Source: an uncultured Lachnospiraceae bacterium
Lineage (GTDB): Bacteria > Bacillota > Clostridia > Lachnospirales > Lachnospiraceae
Direction of reading: 5' to 3'
Length of the DNA stretch: 23,524 nucleotides
Assembly (NCBI GenBank): GCA_947565255.1
Contig: CANOFI010000009.1
Coordinates: forward strand, 1-23,524
Both the position numbers and the translations under genes were made by a program. This document shows, one piece after another, positions 8,259 through 16,417 of this stretch. A model generated the notes under the pieces. The model did not search any database. It was not told the origin of the DNA and saw only the letters and a program-made list of their open reading frames with translations. Position 1 is the first letter of the stretch; the number at the start of each line of letters is the position of its first letter.

Positions 8259-8717
8259 CTATTCTCCGTCCGAATCTGTGCTTTGCTTCTTATACCGGTC
8301 TGCCATATCAGCCGTCCCGTCTGAAGATACGGTACATACGCCCCTCGAACTGATGGCAATCGTGACCGTTCCCCATTCACTGGATTTCAGTCTGACATCC
8401 CCCACATCAATCCCCGCATTGTCCATACACTTTTGAATCCCGGAACCCGTCTGCTTGGTTATGGAACCGCCCGTACCGGCAATCTTAATTTCGCCCTCGT
8501 CGGTAAATTCCAGTCCCGTGTCTGATATCCCGACCTGAACAGCCTTTATAATCCCTTCCACTGTATCCAGGTCCGCCGACTGTCTGGACTTTTCTATGTA
8601 CCGAACAAACTGCGGTGTCAGAAAAGCAATCAATATCGCCATAATGGCAATCACTATGACTAACTCAACCAAAGAAAATCCTTCGCTGCCCTGTTTTGCT
8701 TTTCGCGGCCACTTCAT
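8259..8717 (-). CDS. Major type IV pilin candidate (first of tandem pair)
   Basis: A 152-residue prepilin: MKWPRKAKQGSEG then FSLVELVIVIAIMAILIAFLTP, cleaved after Gly13, Glu at +5. It has the same layout and the same two cysteine positions (C97, C128) as the following pilin, and conserved blocks such as SRQSADL, EWGTV and CTVSS. It differs by a polar tail, QSTDSDGE, beyond the last shared residues. It is the first pilin after the pilB-pilT-pilC block and begins 50 nt after pilC ends; AAGGAG stands 8 nt before the ATG. The pair looks like a recent tandem duplication that has diverged mainly in surface-exposed regions. Confidence 0.88.
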   Translation of the reverse strand: MKWPRKAKQGSEGFSLVELVIVIAIMAILIAFLTPQFVRYIEKSRQSADLDTVEGIIKAVQVGISDTGLEFTDEGEIKIAGTGGSITKQTGSGIQKCMDNAGIDVGDVRLKSSEWGTVTIAISSRGVCTVSSDGTADMADRYKKQSTDSDGE

Positions 8718-8767
8718 TCAGTCTGTTCTCCTTCTTCTATCTGCCATCCCAACATGCACCTGCAGCA

Positions 8768-9979
8768 TTACAAATTGCCCAGATCCTTGTACATCTGGAG
8801 CATCGGTGAAAATACGGCTGCCAGAATACCACCTACAACAACCGCTAGCACAATAATAATCATCGGCTCCATCGCGGCCATAACGCTCTGTGTTGCAATC
8901 TCAACTTCTTCGTCATAATAATTGGCCAGACGCTCCAGCATATTCTCCACATCACCGGTTTCTTCGCCAATTCTCGTCATATGATGCACCATCGGCGGAA
9001 ACAGTCCGCACCGTTCAATCGGCTCCGAAAGCGGCACGCCTTTCGCGACCTCGTCCTTTGCATCCTCTATCGCGTGTTTAAACAACACATTTGTCATTGT
9101 CTTAGAGACATTGTCGATTGCCATGATCATCGGGATGCCGGCTGCCAGCATAGTACTCATTGTTCTCGCAAACATCGCGGATGCCGTCTTAACCGTCAGC
9201 GTCCCAAAAATCGGCATCTTATATGCAACCTTTCCAAAAAACAATTCGCCTGCAGGGGAACGCTTAAATATTTTTATTCCCACCACAATGCCAACCACTG
9301 CAGCCAGTATAATATACCAGTATGATTGTAAGCCCTTACTTATGGCAACTACCGCCTTGGTGATTGCCGGAAGCTCGGTACCCATATCTGCAAACATATC
9401 TTCAAATGCCGGAATTACGACAATCAGCATAACAATCACTACAACTACTGCAACAACACCGACAACGACTGGATATATGGCTGCTTTTTTTATCATTGCC
9501 TTTAATTTTGCAGACTTTTCGAAATGCTCCGCCATTCGGGTAAATGCCGTCCCGATATCACCGCTCGACTCTCCGGCTGCCACCATATTCACCAATAAGT
9601 CTGTATAAATATTTTCACGCCTTGCCATGGCCTCAGCCATGGAATCTCCTTTTTCAATATCCACCTGCGTTTCCGCGATGGCCTTGGCAAATGTCGCATT
9701 TTCTGTGGATTCTGCCAGCATTCCGAGCGCATCAATAATTGTCACGCCCGCGGATACCATGCTGACAAACTGACGGCAGAATACACTCAAATCTCTCGGC
9801 GTTACCTTCTTGCCGCCAAGAGAAAGCTCTTTATTCAGCATCGTCTCGGTCTTCAGTTCCATGACGATAAGACCTTCCGCCTTCACTTTGCTCAGCGCCT
9901 GCTCCTCATTGGGGGCCTCTATATTTCCTTTCTTTGTCTTACCTGTCTTATCGACCGCGGTATATACATAATTCGCCAA
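8768..9979 (-). CDS. pilC: Type IV pilus platform protein PilC
   Basis: A 403-residue integral membrane protein of the GspF/PilC family, the platform on which the PilB and PilT motors act. It begins MANYVYTAVDKTGKTKKG, typical of the family's N-terminal domain. Two repeated GspF domains follow (about 67-195 and 270-395), with parallel FCRQFVSMVSAGVTIIDAL and FARTMSTMLAAGIPMIMAI segments, and GESSGDI and GEETGDV motifs at the equivalent place in each. Membrane helices lie around 170-192, 222-240 and 372-392. The start codon is TTG at 9979, supported by AAGGTGG 7 nt upstream; it begins 13 nt after pilT ends. Confidence 0.94.
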   Translation of the reverse strand: MANYVYTAVDKTGKTKKGNIEAPNEEQALSKVKAEGLIVMELKTETMLNKELSLGGKKVTPRDLSVFCRQFVSMVSAGVTIIDALGMLAESTENATFAKAIAETQVDIEKGDSMAEAMARRENIYTDLLVNMVAAGESSGDIGTAFTRMAEHFEKSAKLKAMIKKAAIYPVVVGVVAVVVVIVMLIVVIPAFEDMFADMGTELPAITKAVVAISKGLQSYWYIILAAVVGIVVGIKIFKRSPAGELFFGKVAYKMPIFGTLTVKTASAMFARTMSTMLAAGIPMIMAIDNVSKTMTNVLFKHAIEDAKDEVAKGVPLSEPIERCGLFPPMVHHMTRIGEETGDVENMLERLANYYDEEVEIATQSVMAAMEPMIIIVLAVVVGGILAAVFSPMLQMYKDLGNL

Positions 9980-9992
9980 CTTTAACCCACCT

Positions 9993-11054
9993 TTACATGT
10001 ATGAAATCTTATGTTTTACATTCTCCGCATCGTGCGCAAACAGCAACGCTGTCTCAGCCGAAATCATCCGTTTCATAAACAAATCCACAATGGAATCATC
10101 CATCAGCTGCATTCCCTGCTTACGGCTGGTCTGCAGAATAGACGGTATCTGGAACGATTTTCCTTCACGGACCATATTGCGGATTGCCGGATTACCAAGC
10201 AGTATTTCAAATGCCGCCACACGTCCGCCTCCCTGCCTTGGAAGGAGCTGCTGGGCAATCACGCCCTCAATTACGTTGGCGAGCTGTACACGAATCTGCT
10301 GCTGCTGGTGCGGCGGAAATACATCAATTACACGGTCGATTGTTGATGCCGCACTGTTTGTATGTAATGTAGAAAACACAAGATGACCTGTCTCCGCAGC
10401 CGTAATCGCTGTCGAAATCGTCTCCAGGTCACGCATCTCTCCTACAAGAATCACATCCGGGTCCTGCCTTAATGCTGCACGGAGCGCATTGGCATAAGAC
10501 AAGGTATCTTCTCCTATCTCTCTTTGTACCACAGCCGACTTCTTATGACTGTGCAAATACTCAATCGGGTCCTCCAGCGTAATAATATTTTTTGCATAGG
10601 TTTTTGCAATAATATCGATCAGTGCTGCAAGGGTAGTAGACTTTCCGCTTCCGGTCGCCCCTGTTACCAGTACAAGACCTCTTCTCTTCTTCGTCAAATC
10701 AAGGACAGAAACAGGAATTCCAAGCTTATCCACGCTCGGCACATGCTCTGCCAGAAGACGGAGCGCCATAGCGTAGCTGCCTCTTTCCCGATACAGGTTC
10801 ACACGCATACGGGAATACCCTTCCACCGAATGGGCAAAGTCCAGTTCCCCTTTCTCCTCCAGCTGCTTCCAGCGTCTTTCACTGACCATCGTATGTGCCA
10901 GCTCTACAATTTCCTCCGGCTGAAGGACATCCTGCGAAACCGGTATCAGTTCACCGTCCACACGGAAACGTAATTGTCCAAGCGGGTCCAGATGTATATC
11001 GGAAACCCCTTTTTCATTGGCTCTTTTCAAAATCTCCCTTAAATCAAGACTCAT
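9993..11054 (-). CDS. pilT: Type IV pilus retraction ATPase PilT
   Basis: A 353-residue hexameric ATPase. Walker A is GATGSGKST (132-140), the Asp-box is ITLEDPIEY, Walker B is VILVGEMRD (201-209), and the His-box is HLVFSTLHTNS. The PilT signature AIRNMVREGK (290-299, usual AIRNLIRE) is present, which separates retraction motors from PilB-type motors. This predicts dynamic, retractable pili, hence possible twitching or DNA uptake. ATG at 11054 with GAGG 6 nt upstream; 40 nt after pilB. Confidence 0.94.
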   Translation of the reverse strand: MSLDLREILKRANEKGVSDIHLDPLGQLRFRVDGELIPVSQDVLQPEEIVELAHTMVSERRWKQLEEKGELDFAHSVEGYSRMRVNLYRERGSYAMALRLLAEHVPSVDKLGIPVSVLDLTKKRRGLVLVTGATGSGKSTTLAALIDIIAKTYAKNIITLEDPIEYLHSHKKSAVVQREIGEDTLSYANALRAALRQDPDVILVGEMRDLETISTAITAAETGHLVFSTLHTNSAASTIDRVIDVFPPHQQQQIRVQLANVIEGVIAQQLLPRQGGGRVAAFEILLGNPAIRNMVREGKSFQIPSILQTSRKQGMQLMDDSIVDLFMKRMISAETALLFAHDAENVKHKISYM

Positions 11055-11094
11055 GTTTTTCCTCTTTTCGTTATCCCATTATTCACCTGTTACG

Positions 11095-12795
11095 TTAAGT
11101 TTCTGCCGAAACACCCAGCATCTCAGATACTGGGATTTTGCCTTCTATTACCAGTTTTGCCGCTGCCATGCGGAGCGTATTCATTCCCTCCTTCAGTGAC
11201 TGCTCTTTCATCTCCTCTGCAGAGGCCTTCTTTGAAATCATCGTCTTCAGCCGCGGCGTAATCTGCATAATCTCATATACACCGGTTCGGCCCATAAACC
11301 CGGTATCGTTGCACTTACCGCATCCAACCGGCACAAAAACCGGAAAGCTTTCCTCCGGCCTCTTTCCAAAAAGCTCCTTTTCTTCCTCAGGCGCCTCTAT
11401 CTGTTTCTTGCAGTGCGGACACAGACACCGCACCAGACGCTGTGCAATGACTCCCACGACGGAATCTGCCAGCAGATAACTTTCGACTCCCATATCCATC
11501 AGACGGCTGATTGTACTTGCCGCACTGTTCGTATGCAGGGTGCTAACTACCAGATGTCCTGTAATCGAGGCCTGCACCGCTATGGCCGCCGTCTCTTCAT
11601 CCCGAATCTCACCAATCATGATAATATCCGGGTCCTGCCTCAAAATCGACCGGAGCGCTGCCGCAAAGGTCATATCCGCCTTGGCATTCACCATAACCTG
11701 ATTGATACCGTCAATGTTCGCCTCGACCGGATCCTCAACCGTGATAATGTTAACATCTTCTTTATTCAGCTCACTCAATGCTGTATACAGTGTGGTAGAC
11801 TTTCCGCTTCCAGTCGGTCCCGTTACGAGAATAATTCCATGCGGGTTCTGTAATATATGGTCAAACCGCTTCATTTCCTCAGGTGAAAATCCCAAATCCT
11901 TTTTACTTCTTGTAAATGCCTTTTTCTGTGCAAGACGCATAACGCACTTCTCGCCGTGCACGGTCGGCAAAATAGATACACGAATATCAAACTCTGTCCT
12001 GTCCACGACCATCGTAATACGGCCGTCCTGCGGACGCCTTTTCTCTGCAATATCCATGCCGCCCATAATTTTGAGACGGGCCATAATTCCTGGAAGAAGA
12101 TTGATGTCATATTTTGCCTTCTCATAAAGAGCGCCGTCAATACGGTAACGCACACGTACAATGGTCTCTAATGCCTCTATATGAATATCGCTTGTCCTTT
12201 GTCTCGCAGCCTGCTCAATAATTGACTTTACAAGCTGTACAATCGGGGATTTCGCAATATCTTCACTTGTCAGGTTTGCCTCTTCATTCTGCTGCTTTGC
12301 CGCTTCGCGCTCTTTTGCATAACGCTGCGCTGCTGCCATGGCTTCCGAATTCCCATAAAACCGGTCCAACGCAGACATAATATCACGGGTTGTTGCCAGA
12401 ATCGGTTCCACCTGACGATTCGTAATAATTGAAAAATCATCGAGCGCAAGCATGTCCATCGGATCACACATGGCCACTCGTACAACATTAATATTATTCT
12501 CTTTATATTCCACCGGAATCATCATATGCTTACGGAGAACAGAACCGCTCACCATTCCCAGCAGCTCTTCATCTATCTGAATCCCTGCCAGGGATATCAC
12601 TTCCAGACCCAGCTGCTTGGACAATGCATTCACAATTGCCTCTTCCGTAGTAAATCCTAAATCAACTAACACCTCGCCTAATTTTTTCTTTTTTTCCTTC
12701 GCTATCGGCAGTGCTTCCTCAATCTGTTCTTCTGTTACAATATTCTCCGCCTTCAGAATGTCTCCCATACGGCGTTTATTTCTAATTAATGCCAT
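11095..12795 (-). CDS. pilB: Type IV pilus extension ATPase PilB
   Basis: About 566 residues. The N-terminal MshEN/T2SSE_N domain contains KLGEVLVDLGFTTEEAIVNA, a good match to the c-di-GMP-binding MshEN motif, preceded by a partly degenerate first copy starting RMGDILKAENI. The motor domain has Walker A GPTGSGKST (~326-334), Asp-box ITVEDPVEA, Walker B IIMIGEIRD (~391) and the His-box HLVVSTLHTNS. A zinc-binding CPHC...CGKC pair (Cys at ~459, 462, 492, 495) is typical of GspE/PilB. I chose the ATG at 12795 (MALIRNKRRMG); the frame is open to a GTG at 12828 with no good ribosome-binding site. It is the first gene of the pilus operon. Confidence 0.94.
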   Translation of the reverse strand: MALIRNKRRMGDILKAENIVTEEQIEEALPIAKEKKKKLGEVLVDLGFTTEEAIVNALSKQLGLEVISLAGIQIDEELLGMVSGSVLRKHMMIPVEYKENNINVVRVAMCDPMDMLALDDFSIITNRQVEPILATTRDIMSALDRFYGNSEAMAAAQRYAKEREAAKQQNEEANLTSEDIAKSPIVQLVKSIIEQAARQRTSDIHIEALETIVRVRYRIDGALYEKAKYDINLLPGIMARLKIMGGMDIAEKRRPQDGRITMVVDRTEFDIRVSILPTVHGEKCVMRLAQKKAFTRSKKDLGFSPEEMKRFDHILQNPHGIILVTGPTGSGKSTTLYTALSELNKEDVNIITVEDPVEANIDGINQVMVNAKADMTFAAALRSILRQDPDIIMIGEIRDEETAAIAVQASITGHLVVSTLHTNSAASTISRLMDMGVESYLLADSVVGVIAQRLVRCLCPHCKKQIEAPEEEKELFGKRPEESFPVFVPVGCGKCNDTGFMGRTGVYEIMQITPRLKTMISKKASAEEMKEQSLKEGMNTLRMAAAKLVIEGKIPVSEMLGVSAET

Positions 12796-12874
12796 GTATC
12801 TCTCACTTCCTGCTCCATCCGGTTTCACGGACCGCTTTGTTCAGCTGTTCACATGCATTCTCATCTTTTTACTT

Positions 12875-12903
12875 ATTATACACTGTTTTCACGCAATATT
12901 CAA
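12875..12903 (-). promoter_or_regulatory. Predicted sigma-A promoter of the pilus operon
   Basis: On the minus strand TTGAAT (12903-12898) and TATAAT (12880-12875) are separated by exactly 17 nt. The predicted transcript start is near 12868, giving a leader of about 70 nt before the pilB ATG at 12795. A short CGGT...ACCG stem lies in the leader. Confidence 0.65.
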
Positions 12904-13103
12904 CATATTTTTTGGGATTTATTAATATTCTATAAATTCCACATGATATTGTAGATAAAAATTTAATATTTGCAAAATCTTGTAGTCATTAATGCTAAAA
13001 ATATAGTATTTTTGTACAATTATTTCTTTCTTTTTTATCCAATACGGTGACATACAAGTGTGCCGGCCGCTTGACAATCAGCCTGCCAAACAGGCTTTAC
13101 ACA

Positions 13104-13138
13104 GGCAAAAGGGAGTTTTTTACAGCCTCCCTTTTGCC
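13104..13138 (-). terminator. Intrinsic terminator after the sipL-like gene
   Basis: GGCAAAAGGGAG (13104-13115) and CTCCCTTTTGCC (13127-13138) are a perfect 12-bp inverted repeat, 47 nt past the sipL-like stop. Its core is a GGGAG/CTCCC stem flanked by an A-tract and a TTTT, the form of a bidirectional intrinsic terminator. It insulates the pil promoter from upstream transcription. Confidence 0.7.
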
Positions 13139-13185
13139 CATATAATAATTCTATATATACTATTTGTGTGACAGGCTCACACGTT

Positions 13186-14751
13186 TCACCCTGCAACACT
13201 TTTTAAAATTAAAAATTTATCGCCGCTTTTTACTTCATTTCCTTTAAAATCATTCATTTGCCGGAGAATTTCCACTGTGGTCGAATATTCCTTGGCAATT
13301 TTCCAGAGGGTGTCGCCCTCAGATGCAATATATCCAGTCATTCCGGGGATTTCATTTAATTTCCGGTAATCCGGTTCTTTTTCCTCCACCCCTTTGATTA
13401 CCTTCTCCTTCCGTCTGCCAAATACCAGCACATTTAAGTTCAAACTGCCTTTGCATTCTACCTCCTCACTATCGGACATCATTGCCTGCAGCTGCTCTAA
13501 GTCCGCCTGTATCATATACTCTGCGTCCTCCTCCATGTTTGGAACCTCAACGATTTGCTGGAACGGAATCTGCCCCTTAATGGAAGCATACGGCATCTCG
13601 TCGTCAGAGGTCACATACAGAACCTTGACACATACCACACCCTCCACAAGCAGTCCTTCATCTGTCTTTTGGATTTCATCTGCCTTAACTGTTCCAAGCG
13701 CCTGATAAATCTGCAGAATGCGGGGCCGGTTTTTTTCAATGGCAATCGTTCCGTTTATCCTTGATTTCGACTGGTTTTTTACAAGAAGCGTCTGGTAAGA
13801 AATTTCCTCAAAGACGGGTTCAAGCTGTTTTGCCGTACTGTATGTATCCGCCAGAAGCATAATCGTTTCCTCCTCATACAGACGGATTTCCAGCTCCATA
13901 ACCCCCTCGACGGAGAACACACGTTCTTCCCCATCATAATCCGGCTTCACATCTATTTTTATCTGCCCCATATCCCACTGTATCTGGGAAATCATATCTT
14001 CCCTGCAACCGGCGCATTCTACGGTACTGTGGAACGGAAGAAGCTCTTCCACAACCTGCACCGGATGATTCTCCTCCTCGGAAATATATAAAATCAATAT
14101 TTTCAGCTCCCCATGCACAGAAAGCTGTCCGTCCAGACATTTCACCTCAACATTGGAAGCCTGAACCTGATTCCAGAGCATCTGCTGAATGTTTGGTTTT
14201 GTGGATGACAACACAATTTCATCCTTCAGGCGGCAATGATCCTTTTTATGCATGCAGAGCTGAAGCAGGTTCAACTCTTTTTCCAGAGTCTGAACCGCCT
14301 TTTGTTCATCTACAATATCAACAACAACTTCCTCATCCTTTATCTCATCCACAGAAGCTGTCAGAGATAAAACTCCTTTTACATTGATTTTACGGGAATT
14401 AATCAGGCCAACTGACAGTTCTTCCAGTTCTCCGCCGCCATTAATCTTGTCTAACATAGTAATGTCTTCCATCTGCAGCGTTTCCTCTATTGGGATTTTC
14501 GTGCTCATCTCACACAGCGTTCCTTCCCCGTCCCCGCTTGTATACAGTACATTTAATAAAACCGCCCCCCTGATGAGAGCCTGGTTCTCCTCGCTTTTTA
14601 TTTCTTCAATATGTAAAATTGCATCCTCCTGCACAATTCTTCCGACATCCTCTTTTGTATCCGGGATATTCACATCCTCGTCAAGCGTAATCTGTGTTGC
14701 GGCACGGGCTTTTATGCCGTTCCTGTGAATATTTTTTTTAATTAATTCCAT
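13186..14751 (-). CDS. sipL: SipL-like SPOCS/LysM spore-envelope morphogenesis protein
   Basis: A 521-residue protein made of SPOCS (DUF3794) modules and a C-terminal LysM domain. SPOCS-type features include ITLDEDVNIPDTKEDVGRIV near the N terminus and repeated V-G-L-N-V-L-Y-type strands (RGAVLLNVLYTS, EGVVCVKVLYVTS, KGSLNLNVLVFG). LysM is residues ~472-517 (IASEGDTLWKIAKEYSTT). In C. difficile, SipL has this length and layout; it binds the coat ATPase SpoIVA through LysM and is required for spore-coat localisation (established knowledge). No signal peptide is seen, fitting a mother-cell cytosolic protein. ATG at 14751 with GAGGAGG about 4 nt upstream, and 9 nt after the lipoprotein stop, so the two genes are coupled. 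Other SPOCS/LysM proteins of unknown function exist, so sipL identity is likely but not proven. Confidence 0.75.
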   Translation of the reverse strand: MELIKKNIHRNGIKARAATQITLDEDVNIPDTKEDVGRIVQEDAILHIEEIKSEENQALIRGAVLLNVLYTSGDGEGTLCEMSTKIPIEETLQMEDITMLDKINGGGELEELSVGLINSRKINVKGVLSLTASVDEIKDEEVVVDIVDEQKAVQTLEKELNLLQLCMHKKDHCRLKDEIVLSSTKPNIQQMLWNQVQASNVEVKCLDGQLSVHGELKILILYISEEENHPVQVVEELLPFHSTVECAGCREDMISQIQWDMGQIKIDVKPDYDGEERVFSVEGVMELEIRLYEEETIMLLADTYSTAKQLEPVFEEISYQTLLVKNQSKSRINGTIAIEKNRPRILQIYQALGTVKADEIQKTDEGLLVEGVVCVKVLYVTSDDEMPYASIKGQIPFQQIVEVPNMEEDAEYMIQADLEQLQAMMSDSEEVECKGSLNLNVLVFGRRKEKVIKGVEEKEPDYRKLNEIPGMTGYIASEGDTLWKIAKEYSTTVEILRQMNDFKGNEVKSGDKFLILKSVAG

Positions 14752-14760
14752 ACTGCCTCC

Positions 14761-15162
14761 TCATTGAAATACGACTGGTTCCCTGCGGTTCTCTATTTTC
14801 ACCACAAGATAGGGATAAGATTTTGCCGGATGGCTGGTATCCCCCTTTTGGGGACCTTTTAGTTCCGGGTCAAAATAAACTGCATTTTCTGAAAGGTAAC
14901 ATTCCTTTACCTGTATACTGTATCCTCCGGTCGGTTTTTGTCCATAACCCACCGCGATATAAAGCTGGTCCTGATCTTCATATGTACATTTAAACATATT
15001 GGACTTTTTTTCTTTGATAATGGTTTTTAACTGCTGCGGAATATCCTCCTCTCTCACAATTTCAAATGCAAGGTCTTTTACCTTCCGGTTTTCTTCTCTG
15101 CTCGTACCGCATCCACACACAAGAAGCATGCAGACTGCCATTGCAGATAATACTCTTTTCAT
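14761..15162 (-). CDS. Small lipoprotein with PrcB_C-like domain
   Basis: About 133 residues from the ATG at 15162: MKRVLSAMAVCMLLVCGCG is a lipoprotein signal peptide with lipidated Cys18 (lipobox VCGC, with a less usual Cys at -2). The mature part contains LYIAVGYGQKPTGGYSIQV and later SYPYLVVKIE, the pattern of the PrcB C-terminal domain (protease-complex subunit PrcB family). The function of that domain in clostridia is not established. The frame is open to an ATG at 15213, but that lies within the terminator of the upstream gene, so the inner start is right; its ribosome-binding site is weak (GGGTGAG). It precedes the SipL-like gene by 9 nt, which suggests expression during sporulation. 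Confidence 0.72.
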   Translation of the reverse strand: MKRVLSAMAVCMLLVCGCGTSREENRKVKDLAFEIVREEDIPQQLKTIIKEKKSNMFKCTYEDQDQLYIAVGYGQKPTGGYSIQVKECYLSENAVYFDPELKGPQKGDTSHPAKSYPYLVVKIENRREPVVFQ

Positions 15163-15186
15163 ACTCACCCATACTGGCTTTTTACA

Positions 15187-15215
15187 TGTATATGAAAAAA
15201 ACTCCGGAATCATTC
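15187..15215 (-). promoter_or_regulatory. Possible sigma-E-like promoter for the lipoprotein-sipL unit
   Basis: On the minus strand GAATGAT (15215-15209) and CATATACA (15194-15187) are 14 nt apart. This resembles the sigma-E pattern KMATATT-14-CATACAHT at 5 of 7 and 6 of 8 positions. It overlaps the terminator stem and lies ~25 nt before the lipoprotein ATG. Known sipL genes are mother-cell expressed, which gives some support; by sequence alone the match is weak. Confidence 0.3.
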
Positions 15216-15224
15216 CCGAAGTTT
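15195..15224 (-). terminator. Intrinsic terminator of the glgX-malQ-plsC-antiporter operon
   Basis: On the minus strand AAACTTCGGGAAT pairs with ATTCCGGAGTTT (one bulged G) and is followed directly by seven T. It begins 8 nt past the antiporter stop at 15233, the expected place for the operon's end. Confidence 0.85.
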
Positions 15225-15232
15225 CTTATGGT

Positions 15233-16411
15233 TTACACGCCTTCCGGCTCGCCTTTATACAATATTTTTAAAAGAACCGGTGTCAAAATAGATGAAAAAA
15301 TAATCAGAACAATCACCGCCGCAAAAAACCGGCTGTCTAATATGCCTTCATTCATGCCCTTCTGCGCCACAATCAACGCAACCTCACCGCGGGTCATCAT
15401 CCCGATTCCGATTTTGAGACAGTCGTTCCACTTAAATTTGCACAGACGCGCCATCAGACCGCAGCCGATTATTTTTGTCAACAGTCCGACCGCCACAAAT
15501 CCGGCCGTAAACAGAAGCAGACTGGAGCCAAAACCGTCCAGACGCGTATTTAATCCAATACTGGAAAAAAACACAGGCCCGAATATCATATAAGAACTAA
15601 TGTCCGTTCTTCTCGCAATGTAATCCGCATCCTTGAGACTGCAGAGAATAATGCCTGCCATATAAGCGCCCGTGATGTCTGCAATCCCAAAAATTTCTTC
15701 CGCTATGAATGAAAAGGCAAAACACAGTCCGAGACCGAGAATCGGAATTCTCCTGTGATGTTCATAACGCATATCAAACATTTTAAATACACGGTAAATT
15801 ACAAAGCCGCCCAGAACGGCCACCGCAAAAAATCCCGCCGTAGAAAGCGCAACATTCAAAATGTTATTTTCCGGATTTTTCATGCCAATTACAAAGGTAA
15901 GCACCATAATTCCAATTACATCGTCAATAATCGCTGCATTTAATATCGTCGTTCCGACTTCTCCCTGCAGCCTTCCCATTTCCCGGAGACTCTGTACGGT
16001 GATACTGACAGACGTGGCAGTCAGTATTACCCCAACAAACAAATTTTTAATAAACTGCTCACTGCCTATACCTGCAAATCCGTACAGACAACTATTTAAC
16101 AAAAGGCCGCCGAGCAGCGGCACAAACACGCCGGCGCATGCAATAAAAAAGGATTTCAGTCCTGTTTTTTTCAAATCCTGTATGTTAGTCTCAAGCCCGG
16201 CCGAAAACATCAGAAGAACCACACCGATTTCTGCCATCATATCAAGGAAACTGTTTTTCTGTACAATCCCTAATACGCTTGGACCGATTAACAGTCCCGC
16301 TACAATCTGTCCCGCTACCTGCGGTACCTTTATCATCTTCGCCAGAAGCGCCCCTACTTCTGCAACTACAATTATAATTGCAAGCTGCATAAAAATATCA
16401 ATCTTATCCAT
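15233..16411 (-). CDS. CPA2/Kef-type cation:proton antiporter
   Basis: A 392-residue polytopic protein of the sodium/hydrogen exchanger family. Family-typical segments include QVAGQIVAGLLIGPSVLG near the N terminus, EIGVVLLMFSAGLETNI, AAIIDDVIGIMVL (the conserved DD-type ion-binding region in the middle helix), and TRGEVALIVAQKGM near the C terminus. About 12 hydrophobic segments are visible. It has only the transport domain; the C-terminal RCK/TrkA-N regulatory domain of KefB/KefC is absent, so whether it carries Na+ or K+ is open. It starts 6 nt after the plsC stop, with AAGG close to the ATG, and is the last gene before the terminator. Confidence 0.88.
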   Translation of the reverse strand: MDKIDIFMQLAIIIVVAEVGALLAKMIKVPQVAGQIVAGLLIGPSVLGIVQKNSFLDMMAEIGVVLLMFSAGLETNIQDLKKTGLKSFFIACAGVFVPLLGGLLLNSCLYGFAGIGSEQFIKNLFVGVILTATSVSITVQSLREMGRLQGEVGTTILNAAIIDDVIGIMVLTFVIGMKNPENNILNVALSTAGFFAVAVLGGFVIYRVFKMFDMRYEHHRRIPILGLGLCFAFSFIAEEIFGIADITGAYMAGIILCSLKDADYIARRTDISSYMIFGPVFFSSIGLNTRLDGFGSSLLLFTAGFVAVGLLTKIIGCGLMARLCKFKWNDCLKIGIGMMTRGEVALIVAQKGMNEGILDSRFFAAVIVLIIFSSILTPVLLKILYKGEPEGV

Positions 16412-16417
16412 TTTGCC

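Larger units (their letters stand above)
12796..13185. other. Intergenic region upstream of the pilus operon
   Basis: About 390 nt with no credible gene. It holds the pil promoter (12875-12903) and, near its far end, the terminator of the sipL unit (13104-13138). The middle (about 12904-13060) is very AT-rich, as expected for DNA upstream of a strong promoter. I looked for a c-di-GMP-I or -II riboswitch in the 5' leader and saw none; the leader from the predicted start to pilB is only about 70 nt. Confidence 0.6.

Noticed and set aside
12796..12900. c-di-GMP riboswitch in the pil operon leader
   Set aside because: The leader is only about 70 nt and none of the conserved class I or II bases could be found on the minus strand.
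13071..13100. TTGACA at 13071 with a GCCTG/CAGGC mini-hairpin, as a plus-strand promoter
   Set aside because: No TATAAT-like element lies 16-18 nt downstream and no plus-strand gene follows.
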